The position numbers and the translations under genes are program-made. The notes under the pieces were generated by a model. It saw only the letters and a program-made list of their open reading frames with translations. It ran no database searches and was not told where the DNA came from. DNA of 64,000 nt from Musa acuminata AAA Group (taxonomy: Eukaryota > Streptophyta > Magnoliopsida > Zingiberales > Musaceae), in NCBI RefSeq assembly GCF_036884655.1, contig NC_088335.1, positions 39,775,001-39,839,000 of the forward strand, in the 5' to 3' direction. Shown one piece after another: positions 11,283 through 23,051 of this stretch. The number at the start of each line of letters is the position of its first letter. The stretch's first letter is position 1.

Positions 11283-13333
11283 AGTTTTTCATGAGTGCTT
11301 AATTTAGATAGTAGGAATAGGAAATAAAAAATTATTTTTCAAAAATTATATCTTGTTTTTCTTTTTAGCATCTTTGAAAAATAAAAAATTTGATCATGAA
11401 AAGTATATTGCTAAGGTTTCATGAATGTTATGTTTTGAAATGTTGAATGATGTATGCAACATTAGGGATGATAATTATATGATATGTGATAGTGCTTAGG
11501 ATTAATCCATGCATGTGTATCTTGATGATTTTACACTATTACATGCCTTAATAACATGTTGGAAATTATGTGTTTTGGATACAAAAATTTTCATGATCAT
11601 GAGCATGTTTTAACTTCATGATTGAATTTGAAAATCTATAGCAAAACCATGTCCGAATGCATGAAAGTGTTAAAATTTATTTTCAGATTTTCTTGATCCT
11701 AACAATTCATTTTTGAGAATCTATTGATCTTGATGGTTTTATGATGAAATTTATTTTTCGATCCTAAATGTTGATACATGTTTTTATTTAACATAAATGA
11801 AAAAGCATGCTAACATGAAATTAATCACTTAAAATAAAATACATAAAAAAAAAGAAAAATATATTATCAATGAAATCATGAATCTACTTATGTTACGAAT
11901 TTTGTGAACCATAAAAATGATTTTGGTGATTTGAATTTGAGATGAGTTTTATCAAAATCATGATCTTGATTTCTTAGAATAACATGATATTTCCCTTGTT
12001 GATCATCTCGATTATTTAAAAGGAGATTTATCAAAATGATTCATGAAATTTTTGATTCATGACTTGATCCTTCATTTGTTTATAAGATGGTTGAAATCCG
12101 TGTACCTTTGAATTCTTCCCTTCTCCTTTCGATTTTTGAATTCATGCATGTTATATGTTGAAGATTTGAAACCATGTTTTGATATCATGCATACCCAAGA
12201 AATATTGATTTAATAAATTGAATGATTTGAAAATGAATGATGACTTTTCTCTTGAATGTAACTTGTGATATTCTTTATGAATCATCATCTTGATTTCTCG
12301 ATAATCGATACATGAAATTTTAGTGTGAATCAAGATCTTGTTCTTTGAACTCCCATGTTTCTTATTATTGTTTACTAAAGAAGAAAATTTCTGAAATGAA
12401 TCATGATTTTTTTTTAATTATAATTTTTATGATTCATAAAGAATTGAGAGATTAAACAATCTATCTATGTTTTTTTTTTATGAAACTCTTGAAAATGATT
12501 TTGATTTGACGATTTGAATTTGAATAAGACTTATCTTGATTTTTTGAAATTTATAACTTATGACTTCTTATGCAAGAATCAAGGTACTATAACATTTAAT
12601 CTCCTACATTTCTTTTTGATATTTATAAAAATAAAGGAGAATTATTGAAATAAATCATGTCTGTTGGTATTTAAATGGTCTTATCTTTGATGATATGATT
12701 TCTTTGTATCTATGATACAAATGCCTTAATATGATTGAATCACTGTTATAAAAGAAAAAGGAATTTGATAGCTTGCTAATTGCAAAAATATACGCTAGCT
12801 TGAATGATAAAACATGAGATTGTCTATAGTGCAAATTTATTATTATCATGATGTGTAGATTGAAATAATGATTAGAATATTGATGTAATTATAAATGATG
12901 ATTTTGTATTATGTATAAAATACTCTTGATATTATTTTGATGCATACAAATGAAAAGTTATGAACATGGTAGGATATAATTTGACAAAATTGATACCATC
13001 ATTATTTGAAACATTTATGATTTGAAATTATGCATGCAATTGCTTTTTATTGTGATGATATATGCATATAATGTGTATCATGAATGCTCAAAATGATGAA
13101 TGCTTGGTATCATGATCAAAATATTGATAAATGCTATGATTTATTTCCAAAATGATGTATCATGTATGATATGCTCATAATGTTGATTGATTTATTCAAT
13201 ATCGTGTATGAATGAAATATAAGGTTTTTGAAATAGTGCATATTTTAATTTGAAAATATAATGATGCACAAATAATATTGATACTTACCTTTGTCATAAT
13301 TGATGTAAAGGGTCTTCCCTTCTTTTTGACAGT
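11283..13333 (+). other. E1 internal non-coding region
   Basis: AT-rich DNA, full of TTGAT/ATGAT/CATGA words, without coding potential. The reverse complement of a closely related region fills 19620-21477 of E2. It contains the Sirevirus-family 3'-UTR phrase TGTCCGAATGCATGAAAGTG at about 11650, also present in E3. It stands where pol would be expected. Confidence 0.75.
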
Positions 13334-13990
13334 GATAAAGGGGGAGATAGCTAGCTTGCACAAGTCAAGAATATGCAAAAACTTGATTGCTAGCTTGCCT
13401 ATCTTAAGTAGCAAATATTACTAATTTGCTTATTTCAAGAAGCAAAAGTTATCTTCTTAAACATCACTATCTTGCCTATCTCAAGAAGCAACACTTGCAA
13501 CCTGCACATTACAATAGGAAGCAAGAATCGATAGCTTACACACTTCAACAAGAAAGCTATTTTGTATTTGCTTTCGAAATTTTTGCTAGCTTGTATGTTG
13601 TAAAATTTCTCACTTTTTCAAACACTTTGCTAGCTTGCACTTTATAAAGGAAGCGAAAATAGCACTTCTCAAAAGAGAAGAAAGAACTTACTATCTTGAA
13701 CTTCATAAAAATTTGCTACCTTGCATGATGTAAAATTTGCTAAGATCACTATCTCAAAAGAGTTGCTATCTCAAAAAAAGCAAATGTGCTATCTTACCTA
13801 TCTCAAAATACAAAACATGCTAACTTGTTACGGAAGCAAAATTGCTAGCTCAAACATTGCAAAGGAAGCAAAAATTTGCTAGCTTGCAACTTGCATATCA
13901 TGAAAATTGTTAGCTTGTAGTCTAAAGAGAAGCAATTAGTTGTTATCTCAAGAAAAGCAAACATGCTAAACTTACACATCTTTAATTGCT
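13334..13990 (+). repeat. GCTAGCTTGCA-type degenerate repeat array (E1)
   Basis: About 650 bp of irregular units of 25-45 bp, each combining a GCTAGCTTGCA-like core with a (T)CAAGAAGCAAA-like tail. The array begins directly after a polypurine-like stretch (GATAAAGGGGGAGATAG, 13334-13350). A related array in reverse orientation is in E2 at 18900-19620. No protein is encoded. Confidence 0.75.
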
Positions 13991-14092
13991 AGATTGCATA
14001 GTGATAAAATTTGATACTATGTTTTTCATGCAATGTATGGAACTTTTTATCTCTAAACACATAAGAGTAGGAACTTCTCCTTTTTGTTGATG

Positions 14093-14107
14093 ACAAAGGG
14101 GGAGAAG
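14093..14107 (+). other. E1 upstream polypurine tract
   Basis: ACAAAGGGGGAGAAG preceded by TTTTTGTTGATG. The same phrase lies upstream of the terminal PPT in E2, E3, E4 and E5. Multiple PPTs are a described trait of Sireviruses. Confidence 0.7.
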
Positions 14108-14261
14108 TATGATGACATGACATGTTATGCATAAGTTTATGATGACATGTTGCTTGGATTCTTGAATCCAAGAGTTTCTATCAATAAGCCATATTGATAG
14201 GGGGAGTTTGTTTAAACTCCGGGAGTTAAGGTTAACTCCGTCATCAAGTGGTTGTCATCAT

Positions 14262-14276
14262 CAAAAAGGGGGAGAT
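14262..14276 (+). other. E1 terminal polypurine tract
   Basis: CAAAAAGGGGGAGAT directly abuts the 3' LTR (TGTTGAATCTC at 14277). Confidence 0.85.
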
Positions 14277-15856
14277 TGTTGAATCTCGTATTTTGATGAT
14301 GAAACCACTTGATATGTGTTTATGATTTAATCTGTGTTTTGAGTGACGTAGGATGCTTCGATCAGGATGAGACAATTAAAGCAGGAGGAATTGACGTTGC
14401 GCCGGAGGAGATCACGTTAGGATATTGGACGGCAGAACGCTTCGGACATCGGGCATCGGGCCAAGGAGAGCGGAATTGCGCCAAGGATATCGGGGTTGCG
14501 GAGGTCAACCGCTGATTGGGAAACAAGCCACAAGAGAGGACGAAACACCAACCAATGACGTGCCGGGCAACAGAATGTCAATTCGCATTGTAATAATTAT
14601 CTAGATCGGAGTAGAGTTTTAGTTTGTGTGTGCAGGATTAACTACGATAACGACGAAGACATAAAGCAAAACAAAGTGTCGAAGTCAAGCACGAAGGATT
14701 CATTGCGAGTTCGAGAGTTCGACGGAAGTCCGAAGGTTCGTCGGGAATGCTGCCAAAACTAGCCGAGAATGAGTAGGGAGCTTGCCGAAGGGTTTTTCGG
14801 AAGCTCGCCGGAAGGTTCGTTGGAAGTTCGCGGAGCTCGTCGAGAAAGATCGGAGCTTGCCGAAGAAGCTCGTTGGAACTCGTCAAGATTAAATCGTGAA
14901 GTCTAGGAGCTTGTTGGGAGTCCGCAGGATGGTTTCCGAGAGTTTATCGAAAAACCGTCGGAAGTTCGCCGGAAGCTCGCCGGAAGAAGTCTTGACTTAC
15001 GGACTTTGTAATAGCTTATAAAATATCTTTAAATTCATAGTTAGTATGTTACTTAGGGTTAGGATTAGGTGTTAATCCTATAAACCAAGTAGGGGTCAAT
15101 TGGGCTCTAGTTCGGACTGGTTTGGGCCAATTTTGGAGCCTAACCAGTGAGCTGAAATAGTGTAGGCAGTGGCACCGCCTAGCACCCGAGAGCCAGGCGA
15201 TGGCACCGCCTGGGTTGGGCGGTGGCACCGCTAGTCCACTGTCAGTGTCAGACATTGACAAGTGGTGGCACCGCCACTGATAGTCGGTGGCACCGCCAGC
15301 ATCGGGAACCAAAGAGAATTCAAATTTTGGAGCCCAAATTTGAATCCTCTTGAGGCCTATAAATACCCCTCAAATCTCAGTTGAGATTACAACCTTTTGA
15401 AAAGCAATAGTTTGAGTTAATAGCCTTAGAATAGTCTTTGCAAGCCTTGTTTTTCATATTGCTTAAGTGTTCACCTCCTCCCATCTTGTTGAAAAGAATT
15501 GTAAGAGTGTGAACCACTTGTAAAGGTTGTAAGAGGGGTATTAGTCCTTCCCCTACAAGAAATTTGCTAGTGGAAGTTGGCAGCCTTTTCGAAGAAGGCT
15601 TCGCAAGTGGATGTAGGTCATTGTGACCGAACCACTTTAAAAACTACTGCGTTATCTGGTTTGCATCCTACTCTTGCCATTTACATACTGTAAACTTCTC
15701 TACTTAGTTACTATGCTTCCATACATTTCTAAGTTATCAAGCTTCTAAAATCGGTTTCCATTGATATTGCTTTTCATCGTACGAAAGATTTATCAAAACC
15801 AAAGTTTTAATCCGCTGCACTAATTCACCCCCCCCCCCTCTTAGTGCCGCTCCGAT
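14277..15856 (+). repeat. E1 3' LTR
   Basis: Starts TGTTGAATCTC after the PPT. It has the palindrome array at about 15165-15300, a TATA box at 15358-15365 and an 11-C run at 15828-15838. The final CCTAACA is missing: after CTCCGATC the sequence passes straight into a Copia fragment, so the end is eroded or recombined and no target duplication can be read. Confidence 0.9.
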
Positions 15857-17074
15857 CATAGGAGATTTGGTTATCATAGGAGAAATACATCGAGAAGGTA
15901 TTGGATATGTTCAATATAAGCAACACAAAACTAGTTGGTTCTTCTCTTTTAAGTCACTTTATGTTATGCTCAATGCAAAGTCTATCAAGTGATGAGGAGA
16001 AGGAGAAAATGCAAAAGGTTCCTTTTACTTCAGTAGTCAGAAGTTTGATATATGTCATGGTATGTATGAGGACGGATATCGCATATGAAGTTGGTGTTGC
16101 TAGTAGATTTCTTACAAATCTAAGCAAAAAACATTAGGTAGCAGTAAAGTTGATCTTTTGATATCTCATAGAGAGCTCCAAAGTTTGTTTAAGCTTTGAA
16201 AGTGGACCACATGTGTTGATATGTTGCATAGATGTAGATATTATAAGAGATATTAATATGAAAAAGAGAGTGATGTAGATATTATAAGAGATATTAATAT
16301 GAAAAAGAGAGTGTGTAGCGTATCACATGTGTCATCACTCTCATGATTGGCTTGTAAGATACTTGTAACTAGCAAAACGAACGACTTCAGATCATTGTGT
16401 ATACATCAAACGGTTTAGTGAGGATTTTATTATTCTCTTACTTTGTGTTGATGACATGCTTATCGTTGGGAAAAATATGTCTATAATTGAGAGGTTGAAG
16501 AAGGAACTGATTGAGGCCTTTGCAATGAAGGACATGGGGCTAGCAAAGCAAATACTGGGTTTATAGATTTTCCATGTTAGAAAAAATAAGAAGATTTGAT
16601 TGTCATAGGAGAAATACATCGAGAAGGTATTGGATAGGTTAAATATAAGCAACACAAAACTAGTTGGTTCTCCTTTTTTAAGTCACTTCAAGTTGTGCTT
16701 AAAGCAAAGTATATCAAGTGATGAGGAGAAGGAGAAAATACAAAAGGTTCCTTACGCTTTAGTAGTCAGAAGTTTGATATACACCATGGTATGTGTGAGG
16801 CCAGATACACATATGAAGTAGGTGTTGCTAGTAGATTTCTTATAAATCCAAGCAAAGAGCACTAGTGAAGTGGATCTTTAGATATCTCATAGAGAGCTCC
16901 AAAGTTTGTTTAAGCTTTGAAAGTGCACCACCTGTGTTGGCATATTGCATAGATGTAGATATTGTAAGAGATATTGATAAGAAAAAGTTTATATCATGTT
17001 TTGTACTCACCTTTATAGCGGAAGCTGTGGCATGACAATTTAAATTACAAAATTGTATTACTCTCTCTACCATA
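15857..17074 (+). pseudogene. TK copy 1: Tork/Tnt1-like Copia RT/RNase H fragments, partly duplicated
   Basis: Translation gives Copia pol pieces: a duplicated RT-RNase H connection segment (15900-16140 and again 16630-16870, with NISNTKLVGS) and an RT palm segment with CVDDMLIVG near 16440. Stops and frameshifts throughout. The order (connection piece, then palm plus connection piece) shows an internal partial duplication. A collinear copy lies at 39718-40300. The fragment is interrupted by E2 and continues at 33551. Confidence 0.8.
16231..16312 (+). repeat. 41-bp direct tandem duplication
   Basis: GATGTAGATATTATAAGAGA and the following 21 bases occur twice back to back (16231-16271, 16272-16312) with no visible difference, a recent slippage event inside TK copy 1. 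Confidence 0.85.
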
Positions 17075-18631
17075 TGTTAGGATCGGAGTGGCACTAAGAG
17101 GGGAGGGTGAATTAGTGCAGTGAATTAAAACTCGTAAGTTTGAAAACAATTTTGTAAATGCGTAGAGATTTCGATTCAACAAAGAATGACTTGGTAAAAG
17201 TAGCTCGAGTAAAGTAAGGAGATGAAAACTAAAAGCTTGCTACTATGTAAATAATGGTTTCAGAAAGGTAAACATTCACACATTCAAGGAACACACCAAT
17301 TTAAAGTGGTTCGGTCAAATGACCTATATCCACTTGCGAAGCCTTTTTCGATAAGGCTCTCAACTTTTTCTAGCAAATCACTTTGAAGGGGAAGGACAAA
17401 TACCCCTCTTACAACCTTTTACAAGTGGTTCACACTCTTACAAATTTTTCAAAGAGAAAGAGGGAGGTGAACACTTAAGCTATTGAAAACAAGACTTGCT
17501 AAATACTTTGCTAAGGCTTTTTCTCAATCTCTAACTTCTCAAAGGTTGTATTCTCTGCTGAGAATTGAGGGGTATTTATAGACCCTAAGAGGATTCAAAT
17601 TTGGGCTCTAAATTTTGAATTCCTCTTAGATTCTCGGAGCTAGCGGTGCCATCGCCTAGTCCGACAGTAACACCGCCTGATCATTTGGGCTTTGAGCGGT
17701 GCCACTATCTAGTCTAGTGGTGCCACCATCTAGACTATTTTAGCTCACTGGTTGGGCTCCAAACTTGGCCCAAATCAGTCCAAACTCGAGCCCAATTGGC
17801 CCCTAACTGGGTTATAGGATTAACCCTTAATCTTCACCCTAATTACATGTAAACTATGAAATTAAGACATAGTCCTAAGCAAGTTTTTAACTGGTAACAT
17901 CAAGTTTCCTTCTGGCGAGCTTTCTAGCGATCTTCTGGTGGACTTTCGATATACCCTCAGATTTCTTCCTGTGGACTCCCAATAGGCTCCTGATCTTATG
18001 GCGAGTTCAGGAGTCTTTGGTAAGTAGCCGAACCTTCTCGATGATCTCCGTGAACCTCCGACGATCTCTTCGGTGAACTTCCGAAAACTTCGGCAAGTCC
18101 CCGATTTCTTCTCGGTTGGTTTCGCCAGCACTTCCGATGAATCTTCGGACTCTCGGCAGACTCTCGAACACCTATCAAACTTGACTCCGGTAGACTTGCT
18201 TTATGTCTTCAAGCTATTGTAGTTAATCCTGCACATGTAAAACAAAACTTCGATCTAGACAATTACTCCTAAGCAATCAAGTTGTTTAGCATATCATTGG
18301 TCCCTCGACGCTTCGTCCGATTCTTCGGTGCATCATCCTCTCGTGCGGCCTATTGCCCAATCGGTCAGTTGACTCCGCAACTTCGATATCCTTGGCACAA
18401 TACCCACTCTTCTTGGCCCGATGCCCGAATCCACGGCCCGAAGCCTTCTGTCGATACGTCGACTGATCCACCGGCCTGACGTCCAATCTTCTTACATGTT
18501 TCTCCAGCACAACATGATTTTCCTGCTATAATTGTCTCATCCTGATCAAAGCATCCTACGTCACTTAAAAATGCAGATTAAAACATAAACACATATTGAT
18601 TGGTTTCATCATCAAATTCTGAGATTCAACA
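17075..18631 (-). repeat. E2 3' LTR
   Basis: Reverse complement of the E1-type LTR: the left edge TGTTAGGATCGG corresponds to the LTR end and the right edge GATTCAACA to its start. TATA box on the minus strand at 17580-17573; palindrome array at about 17640-17735, more eroded than in E5. Confidence 0.9.
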
Positions 18632-18900
18632 ATCTCTCCCTTTTTGATGATGACAACCAATCGATGACGGAGTTAACCTTAACTCCCGGAGTTTAAACAA
18701 ACTCCCCCTATCAATATACCATATTGATATAAACTCTTGGATTTAAAAATCCAAGCAACATGTCATGATAAATTCATTACATATAATTAACATACTTCTC
18801 CCCCTTTGTCATCAACAAAAAAGAGAAGTACCACAATCAAGTGTTTGTGATATACAAGTTCAACTCATTGCATGAAAAACATAATATCCATTTTTATCAT
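18632..18900 (-). other. E2 polypurine tracts
   Basis: On the minus strand the terminal PPT (18632-18646, one T interrupts the purine run) is preceded by a second one at 18795-18809 (complement of CTTCTCCCCCTTTGT). A third, weaker one at 19598-19614 adjoins the GCTAGC array. Confidence 0.65.
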
Positions 18901-19620
18901 CATGCAAGCTGTAAGCTTGAAAATTTAGCAAGTGTTATATCGTGCTTAGAACATTCAAGCTATCAAGTTGTAGATATTAAAGTTTTACAACATACAAGCT
19001 AGCAAATTTAAAGATGTGTAAGTTGGCATATTTGCTTTTCTTTGCGATGTACAAGATAGCATTTCTTTGTAATGTTCAAGATAGCAAGTTCTACATCATG
19101 CTAGCTAGCAAATTAGAGATGTTCAAGAACGCAACTCTTGCTTCTTGAAATATGCAAGTTGCAAGCTAGCAAATTTTTGCTTCATTTGCAATGTTTGACC
19201 TAGCAATTTTGCTTTCATTGCAAAGTACAAGTTAGCATGTTTTGTATCTTGATATAGGCAAGATTACACTTTTGGTATGCAAATTTATAGTATGCAAGTT
19301 ATCAACTTTTATTGCTTCCTTTGCAATGTTTGAGCTAGCAATTTTGCTTCCCAAAGTGCAAGGTAGCATATTTTGTATCTTTAGATAGGCAAGATTGCAC
19401 TTTTGGTATGAAAATTTATAGTATGCAAGTTATCAACTTTTACACATAAAAAGTTTACAAAAAGATGTGCAAGATGGACTATTTTGCCTCTTTTCGAAAT
19501 GTGTAACTTGGCACATATTGCTTCTTTTGAGATTTGCAAGATAGCACTTTTGCTTCTTCTTGAAGTATGCAAGCTAGCTAGCAAGCTAGCAAAATTTGCT
19601 CCCCCTATGTCATTGTCAAA
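18900..19620 (-). repeat. GCTAGC-type degenerate repeat array (E2)
   Basis: Reverse-orientation relative of the array at 13334-13990: repeated GCAAGCTAGCAAAT-like cores separated by TTTTGCTTC-like stretches, about 700 bp. It includes two near-identical blocks around 19240-19300 and 19370-19445. No coding potential. Confidence 0.75.
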
Positions 19621-21482
19621 TAGAAGGGAATAACAATACAATTATGTAATTCATTTCCTTTTACTATAATCTTCAAATCATGACAAGGGTAAATAACAAA
19701 GATGAAAAATGAATGTCAAAAGACATATATCATTTTTGACAAATTTCTTCTTTTGTAAATAGAAAGCATGATAGGAAACAATCTTGATTCAAAGAGAAAA
19801 CTCAAAGTTATAAATTATCAAGATGTCAAGTAGCATATCATAGTTTAAAAGAATAAGTTTCTTATTAGTTAATAGCAAAAAGAATTGTAGGAGAACAAAA
19901 TCTCAATTCATACATATAAAATCTTATGATTCACATAGAAGATCTCCTCTTTTATAAAACTAGAGAATCATGATGAAGAATCTTGATTTACATAAAGTTT
20001 CAAAACATAATTATCAAGATCATGAATACTAAAAGACCATGAAACATTTCGACAAATCTTCTTTTAAATAGAAAACAATCTTGATTCATTCAATAGAAAA
20101 TTCAAATTATAATTGTGAGAAATCAAGATCGTGATTTCAATAAAACCCATTAAATTCAAATCATTTTCATAATCCATGAGATTAATAAAAATAATACAAA
20201 TGGATACATCAAAATCAATAAGATAGAGAAAAATAATTTTCAAGAAAAATGTTCTTCTCTTTTAGTTGTTTCAATTCATGTGATTTATTTCATTCAAGTA
20301 TGCCCTTTTTATTTATGTCAAATAAAAACATGTATTATGTTTAAAGTCCAAAGTGTGAGATTTATTATGATAAGGATCAATAAGATACTTTCATTATGGT
20401 AAAAATCGATAATCCGTAAATCACAAGATTCATCATGCATAATTTCAAAAATCTCATGCATAGAACAAAATCATCAATCATGATATCAAAACATTTATCA
20501 TTTAAAGTATTCATGATACACATCATATGCAATAGATCACATACATTATCATAATAAAAAGCATAAGTATTGCATGCATCATTCCAAATCATAAATATTT
20601 CAAATCATGATGGTATTAATTTATCAAATTGCATCCTACCATGCATGATCATAACTTTTCATTTGTATGCATCAAAATAATATCAAGAGTATTTCATGCA
20701 TAATTTTATATCACCACATAAGGAATATCAAGAAGAAAATAATTGGGTGATGAGATAAATATTTCATGAATACAAGGAATTGCATAAAAATCATATCATG
20801 AAAGATTAGAACATGTGAATACCAAAAGGCATGATTTCTTTTTGAAAAACCTACTCATAAATAATCAAAAGAAAATCTTAGGAGATCAATTAATGAAAAA
20901 ATCTTGATTCATAATAAATCTTAATTTGTAAATATCATGGAATCAAGATCATGATTTTGGATAAAACTCATTCAAATTCAAATCGTCCAAATCATCAAAA
21001 TCTCAACATTTCTTTCAAGAGATTCAAAATGGCATAAATAATTTTATTGGTCTCTCAAGTAGAAATCAATAATATAGAGAAAAAGAAAATTTTTAATAAA
21101 TAATTATTTCCTCCTTTTGTTTCAACTTATTGATTGATTCCATACATGCATGTCCTTTTCTTTCAAATCCATGCATCATCGTTTAAAACGGAAAGATAAA
21201 AAATCATCAAGATAAAAAAAAGTGCAACACATAATTCAAAAAAATAATTTCAACTCATTACTTCAAGTCATGATTTCATTTAATCAAAATCGAATAACTT
21301 CAAGACCAATAAATCATCATGTATAATAATCATCAAGTATGATACAAACTTTTCAAAACATTTACCATGATAAGGCATATAAGCCAAAGAAATTATTAAA
21401 TAAAAAGCATATTCATCAATGATGGTTTCATTGGGCATAAGGTATTTTCAACCAAAATCATTTTGTTATTTGTTGTAGTCAT
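19621..21482 (-). other. E2 internal non-coding region
   Basis: AT-rich DNA that mirrors 11300-13330 of E1 in reverse complement; no coding signal. GTCAT at 21478-21482 is the left target duplication of E3. Confidence 0.7.
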
Positions 21483-23001
21483 TGTTGAATCTCGGATTTT
21501 GATGATGAAGTCAATTGTCATTTGTTACCTAATCCATATGTTGAGATAAGTGTGTAGGATTAACTACGATGGAAGAAAGACATGCAGCAAGAGTTACGCC
21601 GGAGTCCAGACTATGATCACATTGGGAGTTCGAGAGTTCGATGGAAGTCCGGACAATCGTCAGAGGTTCTGCGGGAATAAATCTGAGAAGTCTAGGAGCT
21701 TGCCAAAGAAGCTCATCGGATCTTGCCAAGTGGATCATCGCAAGTCTAGGAGTTTGCCGGAAGTCCGTCGGAGCATCGACGAAGGTTCGTCGGATGTTCG
21801 CCGGAAGAAGCGATTGACGCACCGGAGCAATTTGTAGTAAATGTCTTAAGAAATGCCGTGGTTAGCATGTAGATTAAGTTATGAATGGGATGTGATCCCA
21901 TTAACTTAATTTGGGGGCAATTGGGCCTTTGATAGACCTAAATTGGGCCGAATGGATCGACCCATTCGGACCAAAATTCCTGCCAAGCGGTGGCACCGCT
22001 AGGGTCGGCAGTGGCACCGCCCAAGAGATGGTCTCCCAGGAAAGCTGGGCGGTGCAACCGCCCAGGTTAGGCGGTGGCACCACCTGGGCTCAGTCTCCGA
22101 GCGAGACTAGGAAGTGCAACCGCCCCTGATAAGTGGTGGAACCGCCTGAGCTCGGTCTCCGAGCTTTACCAGGAGGTGCAACCGCCCCTGTTAGGCAGTG
22201 GCATCGCCTAGAGGTTCAGTCTCCGAGCTGCTAGGTGGTTGTACCACCCTAGTCAGGAGGTGGTACCGCTAGGACCCCGAAAATCCGGGAAAAGATGAGC
22301 TCCAAATTAAAACTCGTTTGGGGCCTATATATACCCTACCCTTTCCTACATTAAAGGGCACCGAAAGTTTGATCTTACTTTATGATTTTAGAGCTCAAAA
22401 GTGTTGTAAAGTCTAGATGTTCTCCTCTATCTTTTCTTCCAAGTTTTGATCTTTCAAGAGAGGAGAGAAAATTTTTAAAGGGTTGACTCCTAAGCCCGTC
22501 AAAAGGAGTGAACTATAAAAGGGTGGTTGGCCTTCGCCTATTGAAGGAAGGCCTCTAGTGGACGTCGGTGACCACATTGGTGGAGGAAGTCAAAAGTGGA
22601 TGTCGGTCAAGATTGACCGAACCACTCTAAATCTCGGTTTGCATTTACTTTTAGCATCTGATCTATACCGCAAACCTCCTTAGTAGCTTACTGTCTTCTA
22701 CTCATTTACGAACGTGTTTCATAGTTAAGTATTTTCTGAATCGGCGTTAAGACGAAAATCAATTTTATCATACGAACATCATATTTCAGTTTGTGCTTAC
22801 ATTCTAATTTCTGTCTTAACTGCAAACTGCCTTCCTTACTTTACTTCAAATATGTTTCCATAAGCTTTCAAAGTTATTATTTGCACGAAACGACTTTTAC
22901 GCCGGAATCATATTTCAACGTACGAACGCAGTTTTAATCGTTGAAAGTTTTCTGTTGAACTAATTCACCCCCCCCCCCTCTTAGTGCTCTTGATCCTAAC
23001 A
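21483..23001 (+). repeat. E3 5' LTR
   Basis: 1519 bp, ends CCTAACA. Palindrome array at about 21988-22275, TATA-like TATATATA at 22326-22333, 11-C run at 22968-22978. About 100 bp shorter than the 3' copy. Confidence 0.93.
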
Positions 23002-23003
23002 AT

Positions 23004-23015
23004 TGGTATCAGAGC
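23004..23015 (+). other. E3 primer binding site
   Basis: TGGTATCAGAGC, tRNA-Met type, two bases beyond the LTR. Confidence 0.9.
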
Positions 23016-23051
23016 GAGGTTAACTCTCAAATGGATTAAAACCCAAGAGAG

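Larger units (their letters stand above)
1..15856 (+). mobile_element. E1: Sirevirus-like non-autonomous LTR element, split by a nested Copia element
   Basis: The two LTRs share long, closely similar stretches (start of the window versus 14374 onward). Base 1 corresponds to about LTR position 98, so roughly 97 bp lie left of the window. The order is 5' LTR (1-898 plus 9672-10287), tRNA-Met-type PBS, gag remnant, about 3 kb of AT-rich non-coding DNA, polypurine tract and 3' LTR. No protease, integrase, RT or RNase H was found, so the element is gag-only. Assignment to Sirevirus-like Copia rests on gag similarity to E3, E4 and E5, which carry or accompany Copia pol, and on several polypurine tracts. 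N1 at 899-9671 is a later insertion. Confidence 0.85.

Noticed and set aside
13334..13990. Possible CRISPR-like array
   Set aside because: Units are irregular and degenerate, spacers are not unique and uniform, and the context is a plant retrotransposon.
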